A stretch of 64,000 bases of DNA from Paralichthys olivaceus (taxonomy: Eukaryota; Chordata; Actinopteri; Pleuronectiformes; Paralichthyidae): the NCBI RefSeq assembly GCF_024713975.1, contig NC_091095.1, positions 3,260,001 through 3,324,000 of the forward strand. The letters are read 5' to 3'. The notes under the pieces are model-generated. The model was not told the DNA's origin and made no database searches. It saw nothing but the letters and a program-made list of their open reading frames with translations. Shown piece by piece: positions 45,702-57,597 of the stretch (the stretch's first letter is position 1; every line of letters starts with the position of its first letter). A program made the translations under genes and the position numbers.

Positions 45702-48564
45702 AAGTGAATTAAATATCATACACTGAGGAAAAAAGCGAAACCATGACCGTTAAAGGAGGCAACACGAGACAATGGCTGGTGAAACAATCTGCTGATCAGA
45801 TCTCAGATAATCTGAGTTCACTGGTTTTTCTGAGAAGTGTGTTCCAGGTTCATCACACTTATCTCATCTGGTGCAAAAAAGAGAGAAGTGCTATTCAGCA
45901 TTAGGTGCTGTTGGTTTCAAATGAGTACAATAGAAAAGGTTATCTAACTCCCATGTTGTAAGCTCAGGTGTTTTCCTCAGTTTCATGAATGCGTGTGTTT
46001 CATAAACCGGTGTCAAGGACGGTGGTTCCCTCCGCTCGCTCAACAACACGATACAGATGTTGCTTCTCCTCCTTTCCACTTCTTTTATCTCTGGTTTCCG
46101 GCTGTCCTCTGCCATTGAGAGCTCACAGAAGTGCTCTGACATCACAGTGCGAGTGTATGTATACGTGAGCGAGTGGGTGGACGAGCCCCCCCCCCCCCAC
46201 AAGGCTGCTCGGGCAACCTTTGTTCGTTGCCGGTAACTGGCGGTGGAATGAATCCTCCGCAGCACAGTGATGTGGACAGGTCCAGGAATCCCTGTGCAGT
46301 CGTCCACTCTGCATGAGCTGACTCAACCTAATTAGTGATTGCTAAATGCTCACGTCTTACAGCCAGTTGCCCTTTAGACTTAATTGTTTCTTGGCTAATT
46401 TGTTGGTTGTAATTTTGTTAATTACCTTCCAAAATAAAAGTCAAATGAATATTACTAATATCTACGTTTTCTGATCTTCCGCCTCTGGGGTTTAGGTGTG
46501 TGAACGCTAATCATCTTGACGGAAGGTGAAGATCGTGATGATTAAACAAAACATGTACATTGTTTGAGGATTTAAACAAATGACCGTAGCCGTTATTGTC
46601 TTCTTTATATCTACTCTATTCTTCATTCTCCTTTTGTAATCAAATCCCAAGCAAAGATCAACAGTGACTCTGAGCTGTTGTCAGAGGATCACACTGGATG
46701 TCGTGTTGTTTTTTTCAAGATTAACATAAGAAATGAAGTGATTCAGTCACACAGACATCATGTTGTTATCTATTAGCATCAAATCAGCCACTGAGAATAC
46801 TCAGACACACACATTAGGATACAAATCAATCAATATCAATACACACCTGAAATCTTGGAGCCACAAGCTGAGAGAAAAGGATTATTTATTTATGTTATTT
46901 TATTATCTATTATCAGATGTATTTATTATAGCAGGTTAAAAACAACAGGAGTTGAGCCCAAGTGCTATAAAAACATGCTAAAGGAAGAACAATTGGAGAA
47001 AAATGCGTTAAAAAGAAACCAGATAAAAGTGTAAGAGACATTAACAGAATCAATAAAGCTTCTTGAGTAATGAGCTGCTTCAGATTTGTCCCGTACTCAT
47101 AGAAATACACGACGTTACATCATCACTGAATGTGTGGTAGACGTCCTTGTTTATTACTTTTGTGTTTAATCTCAACATGTTGTTTAAACAATCATCGCTA
47201 ATCGATCTGTTGTTGCTCTCCTTGACGTCGTCTGTGTTTACAAACATTACCTGACGTCCTTCAGTGAAGATCCATCTTTGTGTCATTTGTTTACTGTGAG
47301 GTGACACTCAGTGAATCATTGAATCTATAAACTTTGCTTTCTTTTTTTTAAGACACGTGGACAAAGCGTTTTATAAGCGCGTCAAGTGAAGTTGCCATAG
47401 TGCGACTTGTTTTCATCTATCTGACACTGTCGGCTCTCAGTTCCTTGAATCACACGTGGCTGCGACACAATGTTTCCTCTGTCAATTGGGAGAAAGTGGC
47501 CGCGGGTTCTTGAATGCTTTAATTCCTGTGTTGGTTCCGGTGGCTCAAGGTTTTGTTGTAGCTCTGAAAGTGGAAAACAACAAATAAAAAAAAAATTAAA
47601 AAGCAGATATTGAATGAACTCTTTGATCTTGTGTGAGCTGGAGGCCGCTGCCGAGCCGAGTTAGCGACGTGTTAAAGACTCATTATCATTCTTCAGTCCA
47701 ATCATGTGTTACCTTCGCTCATCCACTCACCCTGTAATCTCTATTGGTTGTCAAACAAATCGTAACCTGCAGCTCGCCATATGGGAAACAGCCCCGCTTC
47801 AGCTTTATTGTGTCGAGCATTGTGCGTCCAGCATGCTTACAGTAATGTAATTAAACTAAGTGGACATCGCATTTCCTTCCCATCATCCCCTGGAGTGAGC
47901 AGCTTTATCGCAAGAGGCTGAGTGTGATTGTGTTTTCCCAGTAGCTTTATCAGCGTTAGCTTTATGTTGCTTCAGCTACAGTCGTCTCTGTGTGTTGTGA
48001 AGTGCAGGAACATGAAAGAGCAGATAACAACATTGACTGAGTGGCTATCATTGGTTTTTTTCTTCGATATTGATGCTCAATTGTTTCTTGACAGTACCAA
48101 TGCTGTTTTCTTAAAGATAAAACAGAAAACGACGATAAGAGCGGAACACTTTTTAAGTATACTAATATACAAATATATTTATTAACTAGAAAACATTATA
48201 AGACCTTAAAACAGTAAAATATTCCAGCTCCAAACTTAACAATCTTCTATATATTATGTTAAAGTTATTATATTATTTCACATATTGTATATGATGACTA
48301 GCCCACATGCACTAACAAACTAACAGTGTACAGTATTTTCACATACATGCAGTCGATGGACGTTAATTTTATACTGTGAATATGTTGTTTTGAAAGACAA
48401 GGATGAAAACAAAAAATGAAAAGACGGAGTGTCCAGGGACATGCTGGAAAAAGGCCGGTGGCTTTTATCATTTCACAGTAATTTCTCTGCCTCATCCTCC
48501 CTCATGTTCTCTCTCCATCATCTCTCCCTCTCTCTCTCTCCCCCTCCCTCCCCGCCACCCTGCG

Positions 48565-48592
48565 ATTGGCTGAGCTGGCTGATGACACGTCA
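48565..48592 (+). promoter_or_regulatory. Inverted CCAAT box and CRE-like element of the rgs16-type promoter
   Basis: ATTGG at 48565-48569 (CCAAT on the other strand) lies 47 nt upstream of the TATA box. TGACACGTCA at 48583-48592 contains a CGTCA half-site of the cAMP response element. NF-Y and CREB/ATF binding is inferred from motif identity. It would fit the known inducible expression of several R4 RGS genes. Confidence 0.5.
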
Positions 48593-48611
48593 GAGGCAGG
48601 GGAGGCAGGAC

Positions 48612-48618
48612 TATAAAA
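48612..48618 (+). promoter_or_regulatory. TATA box of the rgs16-type gene
   Basis: TATAAAA lies 133 nt upstream of the ATG, so transcription should start near 48.64 kb. It sits directly downstream of an inverted CCAAT box and a CRE-like sequence, a coherent core promoter. Confidence 0.75.
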
Positions 48619-48744
48619 GCTCTGCATCTGGCTCTCATCAGCCACAGACAAATCTGGCTTCCCACTGATCTCTGAACAGGATATTTACCCTCCAACCGAC
48701 TCTTTACCCCGATACATCACCTCCACCAGCTCCAACCTGCGACT

Positions 48745-48788
48745 ATGTGTAAAGGACTAGCATCGCTGCCCACCTGCTGCTTGGAAAG
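48745..48788 (+). CDS. rgs16: rgs16-type exon 1 coding part
   Basis: The coding part is 44 nt (MCKGLASLPTCCLE plus two bases of Arg15), with donor GAAAG|GTACAT. The ATG is the first after the predicted start site near 48.64 kb, leaving a 5' UTR of about 100 nt. Confidence 0.9.
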
Positions 48789-49879
48789 GTACATGAAGTT
48801 TCTCACAAGGCAGATGGATGGATTACACGATATGACGCCGCTGCTGCTTTAGTTTCATGGTTTTTGTGTGAGCGTTTGGAAAGCATAAGCAGAATGTCAG
48901 TTTTTAAGCTGCAGCAGATTTAGTGGGAACGTACTTGTAGCACGCAGCAGCGAAAGTGTCAGTGAGCGTGTGAATCCAAGGTCTTGTGCAACATTCATCC
49001 TAACCTGTTTTCTTTTTCCCTCTCAGAGCCAAGGAGCTGAAAGCAAGGCTGGGAAACGTTCTGCTAAAACCCAACTGGAATCTATCCTGCTGCAAGATAG
49101 GGAAAAACAAGTAAGCTCCTTACACTTATATAAATACATATTGTACTCCCACTTCATTTAACATGTACTGTCCCTGTGTGCATGATTGAAAGTCCAAGTT
49201 AAATCTAATGACGCTTTATCTTTTCTCAGGCCAACACTGGAGGAATGCCTCAAGTGGAGAGAATCTTTTGAAAAACTCATCTCCAGCAAATGTAAGTAAA
49301 CATTTAGATTTTTCTGTTTTTTACGACACGTTTGCAATCACCTGCGTTTTCGAGTGCAGCCCTGCTGGACTCTAATGTACTTAGACTAATCAAATTTCCC
49401 CTCTTCCCTCAGATGGACTGTGTGCCTTCACAGCCTTCCTGGTGTCTGAGTTCAGCGAGGAGAACATTGCATTCTACTTTGCCTGCGAGGATTACAGGAA
49501 CACCAAGTCTGTCACCAAACTGTCGGCCAAAGCCCAAAAGATCTATGACGAGTTCATCGGTAGTGACGCTCCCAGAGAGGTAAGAAAACCCCGAAATAAA
49601 GAATCTGAATCCAAGGCCCAAAAAACGTTTTTCCAGACTAATGTGGTTCCTTCTTGTTCTTTTCTCCAGGTTAACATCGACCATGAAACACGTGACATCA
49701 CCAAAGCCAACATGCTGGTCCCCTCGTCCACTTGCTTCGACATGGCCCAGCACAAGATCTACATGCTCATGGCCAAAGACTGCTACCCTCGCTTCCTGCG
49801 CTCTCCCGCCTACAGGGATCTAGTGTGCCAAGCCAAAGCCAAGGCCACAAAGCAGCCCCGGCAGGAGAAGGCGGCGTGA
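48745..49879 (+). CDS. rgs16: R4-subfamily regulator of G-protein signalling, RGS16-type (RGS5 also possible), 5 exons
   Basis: Seen: exons 48745-48788, 49027-49110, 49230-49291, 49413-49579 and 49670-49879 join through GT-AG introns (phases 2, 2, 1, 0) into 188 aa. The start MCKGLASLPTCCLERAKEL is the RGS4/5/16 amphipathic membrane-binding helix with Cys2 and Cys12. The RGS domain runs from about 54 to 170. APREVNIDHET, TCFDMAQ and SPAYRDL match RGS16 best, while MCKGLA and FDMAQ also occur in RGS5. Known: these proteins are GTPase activators for Gi/o and Gq. RGS4, RGS5 and RGS16 with Met-Cys starts are substrates of the oxygen/NO-sensing Cys/Arg N-degron pathway, and Cys2/Cys12 are palmitoylated in RGS4 and RGS16. 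Position next to rgs8 supports rgs16. Odd: the usual EFW after SEEN is Ala83-Phe84-Tyr85, LMEKDSY is LMAKDCY (Ala154, Cys157), and Val74 replaces the usual Lys. Asn81, Asn121, Asp156 and Arg160 at the G-alpha interface are kept. Confidence 0.9.
49027..49110 (+). CDS. rgs16: rgs16-type exon 2
   Basis: This exon is 84 nt, with acceptor CCCTCTCAG|AGCC and donor AACAA|GTAAGC. It encodes the end of the amphipathic helix and a linker with two cysteines (SCCKIGKNK), shorter than the linkers of mammalian RGS4/5/16. Confidence 0.85.
49230..49291 (+). CDS. rgs16: rgs16-type exon 3
   Basis: This 62-nt exon, with acceptor TTTCTCAG|GCC and donor CAAAT|GTAAGT, encodes PTLEECLKWRESFEKLISSK at the start of the RGS domain. 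It is the same size and phase as its rgs8 counterpart. Confidence 0.88.
49413..49579 (+). CDS. rgs16: rgs16-type exon 4
   Basis: This 167-nt exon, with acceptor TTCCCTCAG|ATGG and donor AGAGAG|GTAAGA, encodes residues 64-119. It contains SEFSEEN and the unusual IAFYFACEDY segment. Confidence 0.92.
49670..49879 (+). CDS. rgs16: rgs16-type exon 5 with stop
   Basis: This exon is 210 nt including TGA, following a 90-nt intron with acceptor TTTCTCCAG|GTT. It encodes VNIDHETRDIT through MAKDCYPRFLRSPAYRDL and a Lys/Ala-rich tail (QAKAKATKQPRQEKAA). That tail differs from the Ser-rich C-terminus of mammalian RGS16. Confidence 0.9.
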   Translation, partial: VNIDHETRDITKANMLVPSSTCFDMAQHKIYMLMAKDCYPRFLRSPAYRDLVCQAKAKATKQPRQEKAA

Positions 49880-50438
49880 AGCAGAACCTCCCCAGATGAA
49901 GAGCCGATGAAAGATTGTTAGTTGGTCGCCTTACGAGGGTCGAGCAGGCAAGCAAAACATGTTGGGTGCTGCACCGTGAAGCCGGATGCTGATGCAGACA
50001 TCGAGGCCGTCGTGAGAGCGGCGGCGGATTCTGCAGATGCTGCCTCTCTGTGAAGATGAGGACGGACGGAGCAGGAAAGGAAAAACAGCGAAAGATGGAG
50101 GTTGATGCCTTAAATCAGACTGTTGGTGTGAAAAAGGACGAAGTCTGGAAACTCAAAGTGGAGAGACGGAAACAGACTGAGTGAGAATCAAACAGGAGGA
50201 GTGGGACTTTTCTTTGCCACTTGGCAAACTTTTGCCGTTGTGATGTGCAATGTCCTTATGTGAAACCCATACACTGTTTGTGAGCAGGCATGTTGGGTAC
50301 TTCATCAACTTGTGTTTATTGGCTTGAAATGTATTTGCTGCATTTTTACCAAGCAAAGAGTGAAAACAAATGTGCAATTTAATTTATAATATTTTGCTAT
50401 TTATATCACTGTTGTCTTTTTTTTTTTACATACCAGCA

Positions 50439-50465
50439 AATAAACTAAATGATTTGAAGAATAAA
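50439..50465 (+). terminator. Poly(A) signals of the rgs16-type gene
   Basis: AATAAA occurs at 50439-50444 and 50460-50465, with another at 50488-50493. This clustering about 560-610 nt after the stop suggests a 3' UTR of roughly 600 nt. Confidence 0.5.
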
Positions 50466-51504
50466 GTGGGAAAAGTTGTCTTCATTGAATAAAATGGTTT
50501 GAGATTTATTTTGATCGAGTGGATATAAGATGAGTATATATATATTATTTATATCAAATACTTCATTTATTTACACACAGCAGCAGAACCACCACATGAA
50601 AACACAGGTCCAGGTGAGATTTGCACGTAGTTGTACAAACACCCAGCATCTGCGTGTTTAATTACTCACATTACCTGATATAAAAGTGACTGTGATGTGT
50701 TTGCCCTGTGCTATGAGAGGCGTTCTGCAGCCGCTGTTGTGCTGCACTGTTGTTCACCAAGGAAACTGTGTCATAAAGAGCTCCGACAATCAGCATCCGG
50801 CTGCTCAGACCTTTTGTCTTCTATCGTGTGAATGAGAAACAGCTTTCGAGCAAACAGGAAGCGCGACGAGATGATGTGACAGCATTAACGTAATAGAAAG
50901 AGCAATAAAACTATATTATTGCCCTGGCAACTGTTTGCACTCGCCATCGACTTCAGGTAATAAACGACAGTGGGGCGGCAGGGAGCGCGACCACTGGTGT
51001 CTGCGAGGCGAATGTGAAAAACACACAACAGAGGGATAATACAAAACCCTGCAAAGCCCACAGTTACACAATATTGATGGTGGAGATAGTGGCGGCGATC
51101 TGATTTGTTCTCATTAAAATGTTAAACGGTGCAGTTTGGATTGCTTGGGTTAGAGTGCAGAGGACAGAACGTGGCTGAATGCCTGCTTTGTGTATTCAGA
51201 TGTGATCAGCGGAGAGTGGAGCCAGTGTCAGGTGTTCCACAGGCCTGATGCATATAAATAGATAGAAATAATGCTGCCTCTCTCTCCATAGTAACCCCCT
51301 GGCTTTATTTTAATCAAGATCTAGCATAGCAATGACCATCTGTAAGGGAACATTTTACAGCACGAGGAGAAAACTCTTCTCATGAGTTAAGTTAAAGTTT
51401 CTCACACATTCACGTTTGAGTGCGTTAAACCACTGCTGCCAATGTTCAGTGCTGCACAGTGTTCCGACAGAACAGGAAGAGTTTGACGGTAGCGATCAAA
51501 ACGT

Positions 51505-51730
51505 TTGTTACCTCCGCTACAGAGGTGATGTGTTTTCACCCCCGTCTGTTGGTTCGTTCAGAAACGACTGGACGGATTTCCATGAAACGCTGGTGGAAGG
51601 ATGAGACATTGATCTTCAGGACTAGTTTGAGGGCTGATATCTATTTGTGTAATTTGGTGCGGATTGATCGAACTGTATGTGCTACACGTGTCTTCTGTTG
51701 CGGGGGAGCTGCTGCCAATCCCAGCTGACA
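51505..51730 (+). repeat. Teleost interspersed repeat fragment, copy 2
   Basis: It contains TTACCTCCGCTACAGAGGTG, TTTTCACCCCCGTCTGTTGG, GACTGGACGGATTTCCATGA, GGTGGAAGGATGAGACA and ATTTGGTGCGGATTGATCG. I recognise it as the same broad family as 41.24-41.46 kb. Small open frames here are not genes. Confidence 0.55.
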
Positions 51731-53685
51731 TTGGGCAAAAGGGGTTTGCGTTTACAGGTCGGCAGTATATTGCAGGGCTGACACACCCATGGTCAACTTA
51801 AAGACCTTTGCTAAGATCAAGTGTGTTTTTGTCGACTGGAAACTGTTGTGTAACTCCCTGCAAGATTGTACTCAATCTTAATTAACGATATCCTGCACAC
51901 TCTGCTCTAAAGGCCGAAAGAACCAGAGCAAGTCAAGTATACACAACAGCATGTTGTTAGGTGTTTTGACTGGTACTTACATCATTGCATGATCACTGGA
52001 AGGAAGGATGGGGTGTGCAAATTCTGAGAAACTGCTTTGTTAACTGGGAAACAACCAGTCATGGTTAACTTCGTTATGGAAAGTTCACTCTTTAGTGTCC
52101 AAGGAAGCTGCGTCCAGTGATGCCACTTATCAGGAAAACACAAAACATTCAAGTTCATATTTAGCACAGCTGAAGTGAAAGTTTTTCTACACATATGGTT
52201 CTTTTCCCTGAAGAGTCCTGCTAGTTTCAGTGGAAGCCAGACAAAAGAAAGATACGAAGTTCCAAAAAAAAACTCAAGAGCTTCTCAAAACACCAAAACC
52301 ACAAACCACCATGTGAACAACTTTCACTGGAACTGCTCTTCCCTGAAGAACCAGTGGGATTATATAGAACTAAACAGAACAGATGAAGCTTTGTCATTAA
52401 TATTGAAATGTAATTTAAACACTTGATGGTGAGTTTATGTCCTCTAACAAGTCTATATTACAAAGTGTTGATACAGTTTTCGTCCACATCTTGTTGTTGC
52501 CAATGGCTTCGAGGGACAATAAGACAACTGTAACATTTTACGTTTATGCTCATGAAATGGCAGCGGCTGCTCCGAGCTAACGCTCAGCTGACCCCGCTCC
52601 GCAGGGTACGATGTTCTGAGGACCCTTTTTCTTTTTTCCAACTTCAGACACGGTGATTACGTTTCAACAACTGCACATTCGTTTGTTTTCTACTTCAAAG
52701 TCACGCCAGACACTTTTTTTTTTTATCTCTGGTACAAAAATAAACATTTCATTCAATAAGTTCATTCATCTTAAACACATAAAGTCATGATTGTTTATTT
52801 AATGTCTTTAATTTAATCTTTGTATTTCTGGGCCTTTGTCTGTGAATACTTGTGACGTTACACTGACATCTAGTGGTTGGTTTGTTATCAGTACATTTAC
52901 CACAGATTCTAAACCTGGGATTTTATTAAACAAATTGAAGGTTATGAATGAGAAATAAAACAAATAAATAATACAATTTAAAAAATAAATAAAATACCTA
53001 ATGGGTTTACCTTTAATTTCAAATCAACCAACTCAAGAACAAAAATAATTTCTCCTTTTTCCAACTACGGTTTCAACAGCTGCACATTTTGTTCCAGGAA
53101 GTCATCAGACTCAGAGAGAGTTTGTTTCTTGGTCCATTGTCACTTTTTTCCATTTTATTTTATTTATTTAAGTTTGTTTTCTCAAGTACACTGACATCTA
53201 GTGGTTAAATCGACAACTACATTTGCCCTTTAAACAAGTGTTTTTAAAGTTGGATACAAATAATAAAGATTAAATCATAAGATACTTGTAGATGCAACTT
53301 TTTCTTTAAAATCTATTTTATTCACTTTAATTGTATTTGTATGGAGTCAAATGACGACATCTGTTACTTCAAGACACTTCACGTATTAATGTAGAGAAGA
53401 GAGCTGACAACATTATAGAGGAACACAACACCTAACCACAAACCAGGTGTAAGGAAACTTTCTTCTGTCACGATTTGGAATAATTAGTGAAAGAGTTTGA
53501 AGTTTCTTGTTTAAAAAAAAAAACCAAACAATTTAATCAGGTCATTTAATTTATTCATTCATGTTTCTGCCTTTTGCTCGTTATAGAAAATAAATAAAAG
53601 ACAACACACAGGAAGTAAACAACATGACATCACACACTGAAAACAACAGCAGGTACAGAGAACACAACATATTCATTTATACAGT

Positions 53686-53686
<1 letters not shown>

Positions 53687-53719
<33 letters not shown>
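53687..53719 (+). repeat. (AT)n microsatellite
   Basis: About 16 AT units, directly followed by ACAGCATTAGGGGGCAGTG. Confidence 0.95.
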
Positions 53720-53722
<3 letters not shown>

Positions 53723-54297
53723 AGCATTAGGGGGCAGTGTCACACTGTGTATAAACCTGTGAGTCCCCTTTGTCTCTTTTCAATTCTGATTTTAAAGGAC
53801 ATTTTTAACAGAAATCACAAACATGTTCCATCATACGTGTAAAGATCATGATGGTTGTGTGTTGATGGGGAGGATCCAGTCTAATTATGTCTTGTTAATT
53901 ATCTTTATTGAGTGGTGAAACTAAACAGGACTGAATAATGTCAATTCTCAAACTGAGGAAAATAATAAAACCTAATTTAACATTCTTCTCTTTCTCCAGA
54001 TGAAATGTTTACGAGGAAAATAAATATCTTCTTTCATTATTATTGTAAAAACTCTGATGTTAGCAGAACCATCACTGAGACGGACACTGTATGTTCATTA
54101 ATCTTCCTCCTGAAGGGTCTTCATCAAAAGTGACCTAATGTTAAAATAAAGCAGAAAACAGTGTTCCTCATTTGTCTTTGACGATGAATCACGACCCCCT
54201 GTAGATCTGAAGCAGATGACCCAATGTGCACATTTCTCTGTTTCTCCCCCAGGACTGAACATGTGCACAATTCCAACATTTTCTAAAGTTGTTGGAG

Positions 54298-54333
54298 GCC
54301 GGAGGAGGAGGAGGAGGAGGAGGAGGAGGAGGA
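54298..54333 (+). repeat. (GGA)n polypurine tract
   Basis: About 12 GGA units. They produce Arg or Leu runs in chance translations. Confidence 0.95.
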
Positions 54334-56020
54334 TGGGAATACAAAAGAAGTGCAGGAGCAGAGGAGATGGATGGAGGAGAGGATTCACCATGAAGATTTC
54401 AGACGAGTGGGTGAGAGGAGAGCGGAGGAGGGAATGAAACAACGACATGGTGTTTCACTCTAAGCGTGGGAAATCTCTGCGTGTGGGTCCCCAGTGAAAA
54501 GAGAAGACTGTGCTATAGTGACTCCGAGTTCCTCAGGGTTCACATCCTCTGTCCGCTCAGGATCATATTTAAACAATAAAGCTTCACAAGCTGAAAGTTT
54601 GTTTCATCTCTTATTTCCCTTCATTTATATTTAAACCTTAAATTACAAGCTGGTCAGTTGGGAGCAGATTTTGTTAGATCATGAAGGTTTTAAATATTCT
54701 CTGCGGAAAGAGTCAGGACATTGAGAGTGGGATCTTGCTTTTCATTTCCCATCATTCATTTCTGTCACGGATTCCCAGTAACACATGCGTCTGTTCTGGG
54801 CTTTATTCTACTTTTATTAATTTATTTATTTTGTTATCATTCCTCGGTATTATTTCTATATAAAACTTTTAGAAGTACTTTTACTCAGTCACAGAGTCCC
54901 TTAGAGTTAGTTCAAGGTAATTTAGGCCCAGAATTCTCAGATGAGGTGTAATTATCTCATATTTGACCAAAAAGCCAAACGGAGATTAACGCCATTAATC
55001 ATTTCATGACATCACTGATTTATATAACGACCCTTTAGAGGGGGCGACACCCACACACCAAACCATCTAAAGCAAATAAAACGTACCTTAAAGAGCCACA
55101 ACAATATGTTTCTGATGCATTTGTGCAACCGTCACAGTTTTAATGTTTTATTACTCATCTCTTCTCCGATCTCGTTCCACTTCTGTCAGATCTGATCACA
55201 CGCGTGTTACCAGAATGCCAGTGTTTACATATCGAAGAATTGAGTCCAGATGTTTGCACAGTAACGGAATCCGACTTGCGACATGTCGCTGTGTCTCATT
55301 CCTTTTTTCTCTGTGACTCGAGAGCAAAGTATTAAAATTCAAATGTGAGTGAGGTCAGACAGTCATCGCTTACACGAGGGAATTTTCAAAGCGGGATAAG
55401 AGTCCGAACGAGGCCAGAACGTTAATGAAAAGAACGGATTTGTCTTTTATTAGTCCCTGAACTGCAGCGTCAACCAACAATGAACAACTTGAGGATTCAA
55501 GAATCTGTGCTCGTCAATGAGGCAGATAAGATCCCTGCGTTTCCCTTGTTCCTGTTCCTGTCTCCTGCAGGAAGTCAACCTCAAAGAATCAAGGTTCCAG
55601 GTCGAATGTTTGCTTTATGCGCTTTCTCTAATTTTGTGGGTGTGTCAGACGTGTTGCTCAATCAGCAGCAACGTGTATATAGAGTATTAAACTTTTATTT
55701 AAACTCACTTCATCACTCCTTTTGAGATTTCTCACACGAATGACAAATGACACGGTTTCCTTCCTTCACTGATTGTCTGCTTCACTCTCACCTGAATCCA
55801 CCAGCTGATCTTCATTTCCTCGTCAGTGGAACCTGTATAGGAAGTTTCCAGAGACCAGCCTGTCGCCGATCTGTTGTTAAAACCTGTGTTGGTGAAACTC
55901 TGGGCCTGTTATACTCTGGTATCTGCTTTCAGCTCGGACTGAACCCTCTAGTCTGAAGCTGCGTACAAGTTCTCTGCTGTTTAGAAATCCTCCTGCTATG
56001 TGTTCACAAACGTTAGGGAC

Positions 56021-56063
56021 ATTTATCTATTTCATTTATCTATTTTATTTATCTATTTTTATT
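56021..56063 (+). repeat. Short tandem repeat, unit about 14 bp
   Basis: Three imperfect copies of TTTATCTATTTCAT or TTTATCTATTTTAT lie in a row. Confidence 0.7.
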
Positions 56064-57583
56064 TTTTAAAGCTCGACAGTGTAGTTCTGGAAGTAAAAAT
56101 CTCATTTTGTTATCTGCATTGAGATTTAGATTTCCAACCATCCAAGGTAGAGTTACCACAAGCTACGAGATTGTGAAACAATGGGATGTAGAAACTGGAG
56201 GTCTGTTTGCTTTCAACTGTGTTTGAAGAAAAACTTGTTTTATTTGTGATTTTAAGATGTACTACACTACCCACAATCCTCAGGTACAGTAGCAGGGCAA
56301 GTCTATTTATAAAACATGTTTTTTTTATACAAAGAGACATTGAAAAATAAGACAAATTAAAATTGTGAAAGCACAATTTAAAACAAATTCAAGCAAAATA
56401 ATAGAAAAACAAATGTTCTATGATCACGATTCATCTCTGAGCTGAAACGTGACTTGAACAGCTTTTCAAACTTCACACGTACGAGAACGAACTTTCTGCC
56501 TCTTGGTAAGAAACATGTTGGCTTCTCTCTCTTTGTCTCGGACATTGTTTGAGTTCCCATCTTGAAGCCCATTAGCCGCTCATACAGCAACATGCACAGC
56601 ACAGGCCAGCATCATGTATCACAGAGCGCCTGGTGTTGAAGTGCTCCTCGGTGCATTAACCCCTCCTCAGTGCGGACATGACAAACATAAAGTACGTGAG
56701 CTCCATAGGCAACAGGCTCTCACGGCTTTCCACCGAACGATTAAACACTCGTCTGTTCACCGGCTGCACAGCGACACCGGCCGAGCCGTCGCCTCGAACT
56801 GCTGCTACTTTCCACATCCTGACCCACTGTCATGTTTGGTTTGGCTTGTTGTTAAATGAGCAATTTTGTTTTTAAAAGCTATTTAGACTGATTTGTGTCC
56901 AGATCTCTGAAACCCAAACACACTTTAGACTACAGGCCTGGATTAAATGGCTTGAGATAATTGCTGTTGTTCTAAAGTTGGTGTTTATCTGATTTAAAAT
57001 AGATGTGGAAGTCGCTTAAGTGTCCAAGTACTCAGGAATAACAGTGTTTCTCATGCGTTTCGGTCCAACTCGTGTTTTTTCACGTCACCTCAGCTGCAAC
57101 TGAAACCGTCAGAAACACCGGAAACCAAATCCAAACAGTAAATATATCGATCCAGAGCGTCACTTTTTCCAAAAATCTGTCACGACACGTAATCCGCTGC
57201 CTGATTTTGGTCGTAGCACAGATTCCTGAAAAGCAGAGTACAGTGTCAGTCCTCATACATTTTCTTCAAGATAAGGTCACCATGTCCTTTGACTGCTGGA
57301 ATCCGATCTAATCTTCGGCCGAATTGAGATACCGTATGTTCAAGAGCACAAATACAGACAAAACTGGAAACCTTATGAACAACCTGACATCATGATGCCT
57401 CCAACCACTGGGTGTCGCTGTCTACGACGCAGAACCCAAAATATGTACACGTACGACTTCCCAAACAAAGTCCCTTTTCGTTATTGTCTAACGTTCTTCA
57501 TTTTCACGGTAAAACAACGTAACATTACCGACTTGCGTTACTGAAAGGTCAAGAGGGCATTCAATAGGTCAAGCAGACAGTGA

Positions 57584-57597
57584 GCGCCCTCTGCTGG
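57584..57597 (-). promoter_or_regulatory. CTCF-like motif, minus strand
   Basis: The minus strand reads CCAGCAGAGGGCGC, a full match to the CTCF core, between the rgs16-type gene and the candidate promoter at the right edge. Confidence 0.45.

Larger units (their letters stand above)
36333..48560. other. rgs8 3' region and gene-free interval to the rgs16-type promoter
   Basis: The first part must contain the rgs8 3' UTR. Candidate AATAAA signals are at 36812-36817 and 37955-37960, and which is used cannot be told. The rest holds the listed repeats, poly(C) tracts and no supported gene. Confidence 0.5.

Noticed and set aside
45891..46307. 138-codon minus-strand open frame
   Set aside because: It passes through the poly(C) tract near 46190 and has no recognisable domain or splice context.
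52860..53215. Two ACTGACATCTAGTGGTT motifs suggesting another MITE
   Set aside because: Only about 20 bases match and no second terminus could be located, so no element is called.
54098..54448. 116-codon minus-strand frame with a Leu run
   Set aside because: The Leu run is the GGA microsatellite read backwards.
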